Shown here: positions 8,382-17,215 of the stretch, piece by piece
How the letters are laid out: each line of letters opens with the position of its first letter
How positions within the stretch are numbered: the first letter of the stretch is position 1
NCBI GenBank assembly: GCA_036839975.1
Contig: DAISVU010000013.1
Location: 1 to 41,512, forward strand
Reading direction: 5' to 3'
Length of the DNA stretch: 41,512 nt
DNA from: RGIG7111 sp036839975
Lineage (GTDB): Bacteria > Bacillota > Clostridia > Peptostreptococcales > Anaerovoracaceae
The notes under the pieces: generated by a model
Databases searched by the model: none
The model's input: the letters and a program-made list of their open reading frames with translations, nothing else
What the model was told of the DNA's origin: nothing
Made by a program: the position numbers and the translations under genes

Positions 8382-8406
8382 ACAGCGGCATTATGCCGCT
8401 GTTTTT
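8382..8406 (+). terminator. Intrinsic terminator after the acidic lipoprotein gene
   Basis: ACAGCGGCAT pairs with ATGCCGCTGT around a single-base centre and is followed by TTTTTC. It lies between the + lipoprotein gene and the convergent 7TM gene. On the minus strand no U tract follows, so it serves mainly the + gene. Confidence 0.85.
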
Positions 8407-8411
8407 CTTGC

Positions 8412-9563
8412 TCATTCTCTGTGGCTCATGCGTTTCAAAGTCCTCATGACAAGCCAGTAAAACATCCAAAGCGCGATCACTGCCGCACATATTGTCTTTA
8501 TATCCACTGCATGAATCACAGTATTCGGGACCGCCATCTGCTTCATGGCCATTGTTGCAGCCATTGCCGGCAACATACTCCCTATCAAAAGGATCATCTC
8601 TATAAGTCTCTCTCGAGTAATAACACGATGCTTTATATTGTTGTATAGCCAGCTTATACCTATACATACATCAAAAAGTAATATTATTATATAGTAGTTA
8701 TCAATATCACAAACCGGTATAATATCAGGTATTCCAAATATGACTCCGGTCAATACAAAAGCGGTATTTACAATTATAGCCACCATTAAAAGTTTCTTTT
8801 GCGACCTCGGCTTCTCAAATTCGCGCACGTACAGGAGAATGATCAAAGGTATCAGAAACTTTACAATGTATTTTACCATCATCCATCCATGCGCATTATC
8901 AGAGAATAAAAGAAACCGTCCTTCCGATGCCAGAATTAATACGGCTAAACATAGTATGCCCAGCATGTACCACAGCGCAAGCTTTGCCGCGGGGATAATA
9001 TTTCTCAGCATTATCGTCCCCTGTATTCCAAAAAATGCAATCACTATCAAAGCAAACGCGGTTACCGTCCCCGCAATACCCTTGATTGTGTAATAACTTC
9101 GAGCATCGCGGGAAGCTACTACAACCGGCTTGTTAATACCCATGGCAGCAGTGCTGTCTACCGTTTTAAGCTTTATGTTCAATTTCCGGCCGTACATTTG
9201 ATTCTTTATATTCAAATCTATAAAATCCGTTGACAGCATACCGCCTTTTTTTTCACGATCCTGACCGAACCTGTGAATATTCTTGCCGTCATATGATATT
9301 TCCACGGTATTTCCCGTTGTCACGAAAAGAACATCCTGCGGCTCACCGGTTTTATTTTTATCCGGCAGTTTTACCGTAAATTCACCGGTATGTCCGTCAT
9401 TTTTTATTACTTTTACAGTCAGCTCCTCCTCTGTTTTTTCAGAACTGAAAACAAATGGTAAAAAAATTATTACGATGATAAGTACCGCGCTGCTTATCGC
9501 AGTCCACCATTTAATCTTACTGAACGGGTTTTTATTACTGTAGTTCAAGGTGCTGTGATCCAC
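8412..9563 (-). CDS. 7TMR-DISM-like membrane protein without output domain
   Basis: The 383-residue protein has one N-terminal transmembrane helix (about 18-40), an extracytoplasmic beta-rich region (about 45-155), then seven hydrophobic helices to the C-terminus (about 160-375). This layout is that of 7TM receptors with diverse intracellular signalling modules, but the protein ends at LKRMSHRE with no histidine kinase, GGDEF or phosphatase domain. The GTG start at 9563 is preferred because AAAAGGAG lies 9-10 nt upstream; a TTG-initiated frame would add ten residues but has no such site. It may act with a separate partner, or the output domain has been lost. Assignment rests on topology only. 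Confidence 0.6.
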   Translation of the reverse strand: MDHSTLNYSNKNPFSKIKWWTAISSAVLIIVIIFLPFVFSSEKTEEELTVKVIKNDGHTGEFTVKLPDKNKTGEPQDVLFVTTGNTVEISYDGKNIHRFGQDREKKGGMLSTDFIDLNIKNQMYGRKLNIKLKTVDSTAAMGINKPVVVASRDARSYYTIKGIAGTVTAFALIVIAFFGIQGTIMLRNIIPAAKLALWYMLGILCLAVLILASEGRFLLFSDNAHGWMMVKYIVKFLIPLIILLYVREFEKPRSQKKLLMVAIIVNTAFVLTGVIFGIPDIIPVCDIDNYYIIILLFDVCIGISWLYNNIKHRVITRERLIEMILLIGSMLPAMAATMAMKQMAVPNTVIHAVDIKTICAAVIALWMFYWLVMRTLKRMSHRE

Positions 9564-9991
9564 GTATCGTTTCTCCTTTTTATGCTGAATCAAATATACC
9601 GCCGCGCATTGAACGGCATGTGTAAAATACTGTAAGTCTCAAAAGTGAAATTTCCGTTTGCATTTTTATATTTTAGCATAAACCAAGCATAAATGTCCCT
9701 GTCTGTGCTTATGTTTCTTACCTCTTTTAATAATATCATCTTTAATTTTATGCACTTCTAAGATGTCGAAGTTCAAAATCATATATCACGACTGCAGTAA
9801 ATATGGCGAAAGAGACTTTCCGCTTTACAAAACTGTCTCTTTCCACGTAAGGTTTCATCAAAGAAATTAAATATTTTTAAACATAAATCTCAAAAAATGT
9901 TTATGTGCGATCCGGAAAAATAACCGAACCGCACATAGAAAGGCATACTTGCATATGTATTGGCACTTATTAATCTTGTTTCCCTTTTTAA
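9564..9991. other. Intergenic region holding two hairpins
   Basis: No gene is supported here. A hairpin at 9808-9843 has arms GAAAGAGAC / GTCTCTTTC and resembles the hairpin at 10641-10679. A second hairpin at 9902-9937 (TATGTGCG / CGCACATA, with inner CCGG/CCG) is followed on the minus strand by a T run and is the probable terminator of the flavodoxin gene. Toward 9564, the minus strand has TGC-TAAAAT, a likely extended -10 for the 7TM gene. Confidence 0.45.
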
Positions 9992-10417
9992 TCAATTAAC
10001 CAGAGCTTCACCCAGTTCACGGCAGTTTTCACGAGCCTCTTCGTTTGGAGATTCATTGCATATAACCGGATCGGAAGCCATATTCAGCCCGCCGGCCTTA
10101 CAGTCCTCTTCCCAGTTTCGCATCCATTCGCCGTCTCCCCAACCGTAAGAGCCGAACAGTCCAACTGGTTTTTGTCCCAGCGAACCTTTTATCGACTGCC
10201 ACATTGGTTCAAACTCAGATTCCTCCAAAACTTCAACACCCATTGAAGGACACCCGAATGCATATGCATCAAAATTTCCGGCTACGCTTTCATTGAAATC
10301 TGCCGCAGTGATTTTTTCTGCTTCTCCTCCGGCACCCTGTATTCCTTCCGCTACTGCATCGGCCATCGCTGCTGTATTTCCTGTTCCGCTCCAATATACA
10401 ACTGCTATTTTTTTCAT
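9992..10417 (-). CDS. Flavodoxin
   Basis: A 141-residue flavodoxin starting MKKIAVVYWSGTGNTAAMAD; the SGTGNT loop binds the FMN phosphate. The later segments PSMGVEVLEESEFEP and GSYGWGDGEWMRNW surround the isoalloxazine ring. Flavodoxins replace ferredoxin as low-potential electron carriers, often when iron is limiting. The start at 10417 is chosen because AAAGGAG lies just upstream and the sequence then matches the family start; an upstream in-frame ATG would add 18 Lys/Arg-rich residues. It is monocistronic. The promoter is covered by a double palindromic operator, so repression is expected. Confidence 0.93.
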   Translation of the reverse strand: MKKIAVVYWSGTGNTAAMADAVAEGIQGAGGEAEKITAADFNESVAGNFDAYAFGCPSMGVEVLEESEFEPMWQSIKGSLGQKPVGLFGSYGWGDGEWMRNWEEDCKAGGLNMASDPVICNESPNEEARENCRELGEALVN

Positions 10418-10456
10418 TTGCAATCTCCTTTCCTTCTTACTGAGTTTCTGTCTTTT

Positions 10457-10539
10457 GGTTAGCCTTTGCAACCTCTCTAAACGTTTGGTTAGCTTTTGCT
10501 AACCAAACTTATTCTGCCATACCTCCGACTTTATGTCAA
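10457..10539 (-). promoter_or_regulatory. Flavodoxin promoter with two tandem palindromic operators
   Basis: Minus-strand promoter: TTGACA (10534-10539), a 17-bp spacer and CAGAAT (10511-10516). Immediately downstream, overlapping the expected start site, is a perfect 24-bp palindrome, TTTGGTTAGC-tttt-GCTAACCAAA (10484-10507). A second, imperfect copy, GGTTAGC-ctt-tGCAACC (10457-10473), lies in the leader exactly 30 bp (about three helical turns) away. The GGTTAG/CTAACC half-sites recall those of DtxR/IdeR-type metal repressors, but the spacing differs from the 19-bp DtxR box. I infer a repressor, possibly iron-responsive. Confidence 0.7.
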
Positions 10540-10640
10540 GTAGTTTTTTTTCAATTTACATGCATTTTTTTAAGACCTGCCCTCTATTGATATCCTTGTT
10601 TGTATTTGTGTAGAATTCTTTGCATACTAATTCCCATGCT

Positions 10641-10679
10641 TGAAAAGAGACTGTCTATTTTCAAGACAGCCTCTTTTCA
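10641..10679. terminator. Strong hairpin downstream of hsp20 (bidirectional terminator-like)
   Basis: TGAAAAGAG-a-CTGTCT pairs with AGACAG-c-CTCTTTTCA, giving a 15-bp stem with one mismatch. It lies in the gap between hsp20 (-) and the flavodoxin promoter. A smaller hairpin, AAAGCC-aattc-GGCTTT, at 10714-10730 is closer to the hsp20 stop. The AGAGACTGTC motif recurs in other hairpins of this window. Confidence 0.6.
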
Positions 10680-10734
10680 TAATTCAACCCGTAATCAATT
10701 TTTTAGGAGGCATAAAGCCAATTCGGCTTTTGAT

Positions 10735-11181
10735 TTATCCCTCTATAGCAATATACTTTTCCTGTTTGATCTCTTTAGGATCTTTTTTCGGGACAGTAAG
10801 TCTCAGGATACCGTCCTCAAATTTAGCCTTTATATCTTCTTCAGCAATGTCATCGCCTACATAGAAGCTCCTTGAGCAACTGCCCGTGTATCTCTCTCTT
10901 CGGATATACTTGCCTTCCTCGTCCTTTTCATCACTGTTTTTCGATCTGCAGGCACTGATAACAAGATATCCGTCATCCAGCTTCGCCGTCACTTCTTCCT
11001 TTTTAAAGCCCGGCAAGTCGATTTCAACGTCATACCCGGTTTCAGTTTCTTTAACGTCAGTCTTCATGATCTCGCCTGCGGAGGCATTTCTGAAAAAGTT
11101 TTCACGATTTGCAATACCTGCAGGGAACTCTTTCATCCAGTTATCAAAGATATTTCCATTCATCAAGCTTGGTAGTAACAT
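10735..11181 (-). CDS. Hsp20/alpha-crystallin family small heat-shock protein
   Basis: A 148-residue small heat-shock protein. The alpha-crystallin domain spans about 38-140, with DVKETETGYDVEIDLPGFKKEEV, the YLVISA strand and the C-terminal FEDGILRLTVPKK consensus. Such proteins bind unfolding clients in large oligomers without ATP. The ORF ends YIAIEG, giving an I-x-I-like tail motif used for oligomerisation. The gene is monocistronic, and its promoter lies inside a CIRCE element, so HrcA repression and heat induction are expected. Confidence 0.95.
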   Translation of the reverse strand: MLLPSLMNGNIFDNWMKEFPAGIANRENFFRNASAGEIMKTDVKETETGYDVEIDLPGFKKEEVTAKLDDGYLVISACRSKNSDEKDEEGKYIRRERYTGSCSRSFYVGDDIAEEDIKAKFEDGILRLTVPKKDPKEIKQEKYIAIEG

Positions 11182-11280
11182 TTTTCATTCCTCCTTTGTT
11201 TTTAATGAGTCATTGACTCCATTTTGTTGATCCAACATTTTTCGAGTCTTGGCACCGGCCTTAACTCTCCGCTTGAATAT

Positions 11281-11323
11281 ACCATAACTCTTTTTGTTAG
11301 CACTGTCAAGAGGTGAGTGCTAA
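11281..11323 (-). promoter_or_regulatory. CIRCE operator overlapping the hsp20 promoter
   Basis: TTAGCACTG-N9-GAGTGCTAA (11297-11323) matches the HrcA operator TTAGCACTC-N9-GAGTGCTAA with one change in the left arm. On the minus strand TTGACA (11304-11309) lies within the element. TATGGT (11281-11286) follows 17 bp later as the -10, so bound HrcA would block RNA polymerase directly. Confidence 0.93.
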
Positions 11324-11410
11324 CAAATTTTTTTCTGACCCCCGTTCAAGACAATTATACTTTCTGAAAATACATGCATATAATTTCAGTGTTTCCCATA
11401 TGCACTCCGT

Positions 11411-12318
11411 TTATTTACGTTTTCTGCGTCCTGCAGCCACATTGATGAGCACATAAATAACGGTCAGCGCCACGGCTGATACTGCAAGAATCGTAAACTT
11501 GTTTCCGGTCGAAACAAGGTCATCATAGAAATACATATTGCAGTCCACTGAATCTTTAAATTCGTCTACCAGCTTCTTCGGCACACCCGCATCGAAAAGC
11601 GCTTCAAAAGCGCCCCTCATTGTGTGCTCACGCATCAGCGATGTTCCGTAAGTTCCAGGGAAAAATGTCAGTACATGCTTCCCCTTGCCAAAGCTCGATA
11701 TCGGCATGTATGCCCCGCATATAAATCCGTACCCTGCGCTAACGATCGTGCCAACCACAGATATTTGCCCCCGCGATGTCAAAAAGAAATTTATTATTGA
11801 CGAAAGAACCGTACCGAACATCTACAGGAGCAGCGTATCGCCGGCTAAAAGCATGATATCCGTACCGCTCATATACCATCCTATAGAATGAAGATATATC
11901 ATCGAAAGCACAAATGTAATAAAACAGATTATCAGCGTCGATATTAACGCTGATATATAGTAAGCCAGCCCTATTGCCGATTTTCTGACCGGTGTGATCA
12001 GAAAGTCATTTCGCGCGCCCGTTATCTTATCGTTCACCATGACCATATTTGAACAGAATGCCACCGTTACACAGCATACCGCAAGAAGTGAAGACATTAG
12101 CTGTCCGCCGACTATACCCTCCAAAAGCTCCTCTGAAAGATCAATAGTCTTTGGAATCCCCGACATTATCGCTTCTCTAAAGACATTGTGCAGAAATGTC
12201 GTATATAGTATCAGCAATATTACCGGCGTTATGAGTGATGCGAAAAACGCACCCCTATCCTAAAAAAAACAGCTGTGTATCCCGGTTTATAAGAGCTCTT
12301 ACAGAGTTCACTGAACAT
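11411..12318 (-). pseudogene. ABC-2 type transporter permease, disrupted
   Basis: An ATG at 12318 overlaps the end of the upstream ATPase remnant. Reading starts MFSELCK, then needs a one-base shift to continue RALINRDTQLFF, and a second shift around an eight-T run (12260s) to enter DRGAFFASLITPVILL, the usual first membrane helix of ABC-2 permeases. The frame then runs with four or five further hydrophobic helices, is broken by an in-frame TAG (11822-11824) after GDTLLL, and resumes FGTVLSSIINF in the same frame to 11411 (ending AAGRRKRK). Two frameshifts and one amber stop indicate a decayed gene. Restart at the ATG right after the TAG is possible but would give only a half-permease. Confidence 0.85.
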
Positions 12319-13289
12319 CACCGCCTTCCTGATGGAGAGCTTTGCCTGTAACATTAAAAAACACATCGTCCATGCGACCTTTTATTATTTCATAATCTCT
12401 GAATATTTCAGGATGTTTTATTATAAGCCTTGTTGCCGTCCCTGTATCAGGGACCTTTACACGTACACCTGCAGTAAGCACTTCTTAATCCGTCTGCTTT
12501 TCATATTCTTTCATGCCCCCGGTTGCGGCATTCATTTCGTGCATACATTCAATAAGTGTTTCTGCTTCGTTTTCACCGGCGCCGTAGAGCATTATGAAAT
12601 CCGCCTGTATATCTGTTCTTAAGCTCGATCGGAGTGCCTTCCGCTGCGATTTTTCCGTTGTCCAGTATTCTTACGTGGTCTACATCAGTTGTCTCATCCA
12701 TATAGTGTGTAGTCAGAAACACCGTCATCATGCGCTTTTTTTTTATGTCATCAAGTACGTCCCAAAGATGTCTGCGTGTCTTTGGCTCCAGCCCCGTCGT
12801 CGGTTTATCAAGTATCAATATCGTCGGTTCGTGAAGAAGTGCTCTTGCCACATCCACTCTGCGTTTCTGTCCGCCTGAAAGCTTGCCGACAGGTCTCTTC
12901 ATGAAACTCCCCAGATCAAACATTTCCGTAAGCTCTGATATTCTCACATTAAGCTTCTCACCTGTGATACCGTAAAGCGCTGCACGCGTGATAAGATTGT
13001 TCTTTACAGTAAGCTGCTTGTCGAGAACCGAATTCTGAAACACAACACCCAGCTCGCTGTGGATCCTGTCTATTTCATGATCAAGATCCGCGCCGCTTAT
13101 CACGACCGTGTCCACATCCTTCGAAAGCTGTCCGCACATGATCGAAATTGTCGTACTCTTACCGGCTCTGTTGAGTCCCAGGAACGCAAAAAGTTCACCT
13201 TTCTCTACGGAAAAGCTGAGATTCTGCACCGCTTTTATATCCCCGAAATTCTTGCTCAAATTTTTTATTTCTATTATTTTCTCCTTCAT
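12308..13289 (-). pseudogene. ABC transporter ATP-binding protein (drug/antibiotic exporter type), disrupted
   Basis: The intact part (238 codons from 13289) has Walker A GLNRAGKST (consensus G-x-NGAGKST, one G replaced by R), signature LSGGQKRR, and Walker B ILDKPTTGLEP. In Walker B the catalytic Glu of ILDEP is Lys, and the D-loop Asp is Glu. After RYTGG the frame ends early (stop near 12573). The expected C-terminal sequence (DFIMLYGAGENEAETLIE...) continues in another frame, hits TAA at about 12485, and resumes to a TGA at 12308 that overlaps the permease ATG. One frameshift, one ochre codon and loss of the catalytic Glu show an inactive remnant of a two-gene exporter operon. Confidence 0.87.
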
Positions 13290-13394
13290 ATCCTTATCTC
13301 ATGCCTCAGGCATGCCCTTTTACACCGTGCCCGGATCGTTCTTCCTACAGTGAAAGTACACACAGGCTTACAAGATGAAAACTGTTTTTAGGTT

Positions 13395-14162
13395 TTATAC
13401 ACGCCTTAAAACATCCCATAGCGGGACAAGAATAAAATGCGGTATGAATTTCGCAATTAATCTGAGGCACATAGAAAACGGGTTTGGTGATACGACCCAG
13501 ACATTCATGCGGCTAGCCGCCATGGACCACCTCACCACTGAGGGCGGTCTTGACGCGAACGGGAAATGTCTGATGTTTTTGCTTTCATATTTTTTCATCT
13601 TATGGAGGAATTCAGTCTTTTTTACCCAATACGGGCAGACGGCAGTCACGTTTATGCCGGAAAACAGCAGCTCATGATGAATTGCTTTGGTATAACTTAA
13701 AAGAAAAGCTTTGGATGCCGCATATATGTTGAGCCGAGGAAGCGGCATGAAGCCCGCGCACGAGCATAGTTCAAGAATCCTGCCGCCTTTTCGCATATAT
13801 GGAACTGCTTCACTCGTCATATCTACAGCCGCACGGCAGTTAAGATCTATCATGTTTTCATTATCCTCACGAGGAATACTGAAACTGCCGCCTTCACGCC
13901 CAAAACCCGCGGCATTTATGAGTATATGTACCTCCGGGTTCTCCCTGCGCAGGAGTCCACTTATCTTGTCTATGCTTGCTTTGTCTGTAAGATCAAGTGC
14001 AAGCGGTCTTACACGGCATTTAAGTTCATCGGCAAGTTCATTTAATTGAAGCTCGCGCCTTGCGACTGCCCAGATTTCTTCGACTTCGCCCGAGCGGTCT
14101 ATCTGTCTTGCATATTCGCGGCCAAGACCGCTGGAGGCCCCCGTTATTATTGCGATCTTCAT
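13395..14162 (-). CDS. Short-chain dehydrogenase/reductase (SDR)
   Basis: A 255-residue classical SDR. TGASSGLG at residues 8-15 binds the dinucleotide phosphate. NAAG (about 87-90) stabilises the fold, and Ser in LCSCAG with Y-x-x-x-K in YAASK (about 152-156) forms the catalytic set. ARRE after the second strand suggests NADP preference. The hydrophobic C-terminal end (LRLIAKFIPHFILVPLW) is typical of the DltE/YqjQ-like SDR group. Substrate unknown. The ribosome-binding site AAGGAG is 8 nt upstream. It lies 75 nt downstream of azlD and may be cotranscribed with it. Confidence 0.9.
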   Translation of the reverse strand: MKIAIITGASSGLGREYARQIDRSGEVEEIWAVARRELQLNELADELKCRVRPLALDLTDKASIDKISGLLRRENPEVHILINAAGFGREGGSFSIPREDNENMIDLNCRAAVDMTSEAVPYMRKGGRILELCSCAGFMPLPRLNIYAASKAFLLSYTKAIHHELLFSGINVTAVCPYWVKKTEFLHKMKKYESKNIRHFPFASRPPSVVRWSMAASRMNVWVVSPNPFSMCLRLIAKFIPHFILVPLWDVLRRV

Positions 14163-14237
14163 TTTTCAAATCTCCTTTTTGATCCCCACACTTTATTAAG
14201 TCTTTCTTAATATGCGGCACAGCAGCCTTGCGGTTGT

Positions 14238-14540
14238 TCAGATCAAAAATGCTTCAATTACAAGGACTGCTATGCAGCTTGCCGCCGCGACCTTAAATAA
14301 GCTCGCGCCGAACCACGCCAGTATTATTCCGACCAGCATAGCGCCGGCGCCTGCTGCCGGTGTCTGTGTCACCTGTATGACTGCGGGAAATGTCATGACT
14401 GCCAGCGTCACATACGGCACGTAATACAAAAATGACTGTACAAACTGATTTTCTATTGGTTTTCTCATAAGTGTCAGCGGGAGGGCTCTGCAGAGATACG
14501 TAACAAGTGCCATAACAGCTATGTATGTATATATTGACAT
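14238..14540 (-). CDS. azlD: AzlD-family branched-chain amino acid exporter subunit
   Basis: A 100-residue membrane protein with three or four hydrophobic helices and the family-typical TYLCRALPLTLM and FLYYVPYVTLAVMTFPA segments. The start at 14540 is chosen because GGGGAGGA lies about 8 nt upstream and the azlC stop (TGA, 14542-14544) ends one base before it. An in-frame upstream ATG overlapping azlC is less likely. AzlC and AzlD form a two-component exporter for branched-chain amino acids and some analogues. Confidence 0.9.
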   Translation of the reverse strand: MSIYTYIAVMALVTYLCRALPLTLMRKPIENQFVQSFLYYVPYVTLAVMTFPAVIQVTQTPAAGAGAMLVGIILAWFGASLFKVAAASCIAVLVIEAFLI

Positions 14541-14541
14541 A

Positions 14542-15378
14542 TCAGCTTCCTCCCCTGTTGTCATTTTCGGGTTCTTCGCCTTCAGCACATTTATTGATGT
14601 CGTCTGCGTCTCTCATACTGTCATCAGTATGATCTGAGTCTGCATCATTTTCAGATGCAGTTCCAATGTCCCCATGCCTGAGGCATTTAACAGGGAACAG
14701 CAGCGCGGCGACAGCTGAGATCACCACTGTTAAAATTATAACACGGTTTCCTTCCGAAATATTTCTGACTCCGGATATATATTTAGATGCAAAACTCGCT
14801 GCAAAGCTTATCGCAACGAAAATTCCCACTGTTTTATCTTTTCTTGAAGGGGGGATTATCACAGCAAGGAACATACCGTAAAGACATACACTCAGTGCGC
14901 TTACTGCTCTTAAAGGCAAAAGATTTCCCATAGTTATCCCGAGAGCTGTTCCAAAAGACCAGAGAGGCATTGCGACGATGAGTGCACCCAGAGGATATTC
15001 CGGATTAAGCCCGCCCGGCTGCGCGATGCTTATCCCGAAGATTTCATCTGTTATCGTTGCTCCTAACATCAGCCTTTTTGCAGGGGATGTCCCCGCAGGA
15101 AGTTTTTGATTTAACGCAACGCCCATCAAAAGATATCTGGCATTGGTTATGGCAATGATTGCTATGTATTGAAGCAGCGTCACATTTGCCGCATACATGG
15201 TAAATCCCATATACTGGCCTGCTGACGCATATGTTGTGAAGCTGGATAAAAACCCCTGGAATGCGTTGAAACCGCAGTCATGCGCAGTAACACCCAGAGA
15301 AAAAGCAACAGCAAAATATCCCAGTCCTATTGGGATACCGGCCTTCATCCCCTTTGAAAATGTCCTGCCTTCGCTCAT
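14542..15378 (-). CDS. azlC: AzlC-family branched-chain amino acid permease
   Basis: A 278-residue large subunit of the AzlCD exporter. It begins MSEGRTFSKGMKAGIPIGLGYFAVAF and contains YASAGQYMG and NARYLLMG, conserved in AzlC proteins. Seven or so membrane helices are followed by an unusual hydrophilic, Asp-rich C-terminal tail of about 45 residues (ENDADSDHTDDSMRDADD). It is translationally coupled to azlD. Export of branched-chain amino acids or related acids fits a cell that handles 2-oxoacids and branched acids elsewhere in this window. Confidence 0.92.
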   Translation of the reverse strand: MSEGRTFSKGMKAGIPIGLGYFAVAFSLGVTAHDCGFNAFQGFLSSFTTYASAGQYMGFTMYAANVTLLQYIAIIAITNARYLLMGVALNQKLPAGTSPAKRLMLGATITDEIFGISIAQPGGLNPEYPLGALIVAMPLWSFGTALGITMGNLLPLRAVSALSVCLYGMFLAVIIPPSRKDKTVGIFVAISFAASFASKYISGVRNISEGNRVIILTVVISAVAALLFPVKCLRHGDIGTASENDADSDHTDDSMRDADDINKCAEGEEPENDNRGGS

Positions 15379-15397
15379 TCTGCAACACCTTTTATGT

Positions 15398-15907
15398 CTA
15401 TCTGTCCATTTTTACTTTTTTGAATCCGCATAATGCGAGTTCTTCACTCCATTTCTCGATGAGTGCGTCCTGACTCCACGAGGCATTAGCCGGGCTTGTA
15501 GACGGTAGTTTTACCGCTCTAACACGATTTTCCGGAAAAATATATTTCATATACAGATCGTATGCCCTTGCTCCGTTTGCAAATATACCGCGTATATCGG
15601 CTGCATTCAGTATCTTTGATATATCATTGACCGTTACATTCGTGATGGATGAATCCGATGAACCTTTTATATCGCAAGAATGTATCACGTCCCATACCGC
15701 AATGCCGTTGCTCTGAAGAAGTTTCTTTTTTTCATCTATGCTCTGCGGCTCATCCCGTCCGCATAAATACGCGATCACTTTCCAAAATCTATTTTGCCTG
15801 TGACCGTAAAAAAATCCCTGTTCGCGTGATTTTACTGACGGGAAAGAACCGAGGATCAGAATCTCGGCATCGCTGTTGAATACCGGCTCTATCGGATGAA
15901 AGATCAT
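15398..15907 (-). CDS. DNA-deoxyinosine (hypoxanthine) glycosylase, UDG superfamily
   Basis: A 169-residue uracil-DNA-glycosylase-fold protein with GSFPSVKS in motif 1, FYGHRQNRFWK, a VWDV segment and the late motif LPSTSPANAS. These are features of the single-domain deoxyinosine glycosylases (UDG family 6), which excise hypoxanthine formed by adenine deamination. The start at 15907 (MIFHPIEPVF) matches the family N-terminus. A GTG at 15916 would overlap the capA stop by four bases and add three residues. It lies in the capA-azlCD run, 19 nt before azlC. Confidence 0.88.
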   Translation of the reverse strand: MIFHPIEPVFNSDAEILILGSFPSVKSREQGFFYGHRQNRFWKVIAYLCGRDEPQSIDEKKKLLQSNGIAVWDVIHSCDIKGSSDSSITNVTVNDISKILNAADIRGIFANGARAYDLYMKYIFPENRVRAVKLPSTSPANASWSQDALIEKWSEELALCGFKKVKMDR

Positions 15908-15912
15908 TGTAT

Positions 15913-17109
15913 TCACCTGCTTTTCCCGCCGCTGGCATTTACGTTTTTTCCGCTGCTCCTGTTTCCGTTTGAATTTGCAATCTGTTTAAAGAGGCTTTGA
16001 AATTTTGCAACGGTTGCCTTGCTGCCTGTCGCTACGCTGATATAGTTTTGCTCTGCGAGTTCATCAGTATAGTCACTGAGCTTATATGTCGTATATGAGG
16101 AATATCCGTTTCCGATCTGTGTAACTATCGGCTCCATGTTGTACTTTTTTATGTGCGTGCCCTTCTCATTCTTTATTATAGTGACGTTTGCCATGCCTCC
16201 AAGCATAGTCGCAAACGTATCCTGAGATGATATATAGTTGCCGAGCGAATAATAGCAGACCATCGTCCTGCAGCTTTTCTTATCTTTGATCTCCTTCACA
16301 GGTTCTACTACGTGCGGGTGTGCCCCGATCACGAGATCCACTCCCTGATTTGCAAAGAACTGCGCCCAGCTTTTCTGACTTTCATCGGGATCATATTGAT
16401 ATTCAGTCCCCCAATGAGGGAACACTATTATAAAATCAGCCTTTTTCTTTGCGGCCTTTATATCCGCTTTTATATTCTCTTTGTTGTCGTCTGTAAGCAT
16501 ATCGACCATATATGCCTTATCGGACGGTATCGATATGCCGTTGAGACCGTAGGTATAGTTAAGAAGCGCGATCCTCATGCCCTTCTTATTGATGACTCTG
16601 ATCCTGTCTGCATCCTTTCTGGACGCGTGAATACCCAACATCGTTATCTTCTTATGCTTTTTCGACCAGTGCTTCGCCGCCTTTGCGATTGCATCCGAGC
16701 CTCTGTCCATCGCATGATTGGTAGCATGTGTAACTACGTTGAATCCCGCCGCCTCTATATACTTGCTTATCTGCATCGGCGTTCCAAACATCGGGTACCC
16801 TGAATAATTGGCGTTAACGAGCATCGTTTCCTGATTTATGACCGCAAGATCTGCCTTCCCCGCATATTTTGATATGTTCTTATAAAGCGGACTGAAATCA
16901 TATCCGTCCGCCGTTCTGCACGATTTGAAAACGGTATCATGTATCAAGTCATCTCCAACCGCGATTAACGTAACCGTAGATGACTCGGATTTAAGCTTTT
17001 CCCTCGAAGTAGGCCCTCCCGAATGGTGGCAGCCTGCAACTGCAATGACAATGACTGCAGCGAACGCCGCTAATATAACAAAGAATCTGGGTTTGAACGG
17101 ATATCTCAT
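15913..17109 (-). CDS. CapA/PgsA-type metallophosphatase-fold lipoprotein
   Basis: A 398-residue protein of the PGA_cap family. The signal sequence ends in the lipobox-like VAGC (Cys about residue 27). The calcineurin-like motifs VGDDLIHD, NQETM, THATNHAMDRG, FPHWGTEY and IGAHPHVVEPV are present, so the metal-binding core looks complete. Family members include poly-gamma-glutamate synthesis protein CapA, but no capB/capC genes lie nearby, so a cell-envelope hydrolase role is as likely. The start at 17109 is chosen for GCGGAGGAAG 7-8 nt upstream; an in-frame upstream codon would add 12 residues. A promoter lies about 100 nt upstream. Confidence 0.88.
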   Translation of the reverse strand: MRYPFKPRFFVILAAFAAVIVIAVAGCHHSGGPTSREKLKSESSTVTLIAVGDDLIHDTVFKSCRTADGYDFSPLYKNISKYAGKADLAVINQETMLVNANYSGYPMFGTPMQISKYIEAAGFNVVTHATNHAMDRGSDAIAKAAKHWSKKHKKITMLGIHASRKDADRIRVINKKGMRIALLNYTYGLNGISIPSDKAYMVDMLTDDNKENIKADIKAAKKKADFIIVFPHWGTEYQYDPDESQKSWAQFFANQGVDLVIGAHPHVVEPVKEIKDKKSCRTMVCYYSLGNYISSQDTFATMLGGMANVTIIKNEKGTHIKKYNMEPIVTQIGNGYSSYTTYKLSDYTDELAEQNYISVATGSKATVAKFQSLFKQIANSNGNRSSGKNVNASGGKSR

Positions 17110-17215
17110 ATAAACACTTCCTCCGCTTTCACGTACCTGCAGCATAATCTGTCAGCTGTTTGTGTGCAGCAATCCATGTATCTGCATAGCTGTATGCTGT
17201 TGAAACACTTGGTTA

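Noticed and set aside
13301..13313. Palindrome ATGCCTCAGGCAT, with a near copy at 14674-14686
   Set aside because: The second copy lies inside azlC coding sequence, and neither sits at a promoter; probably chance.
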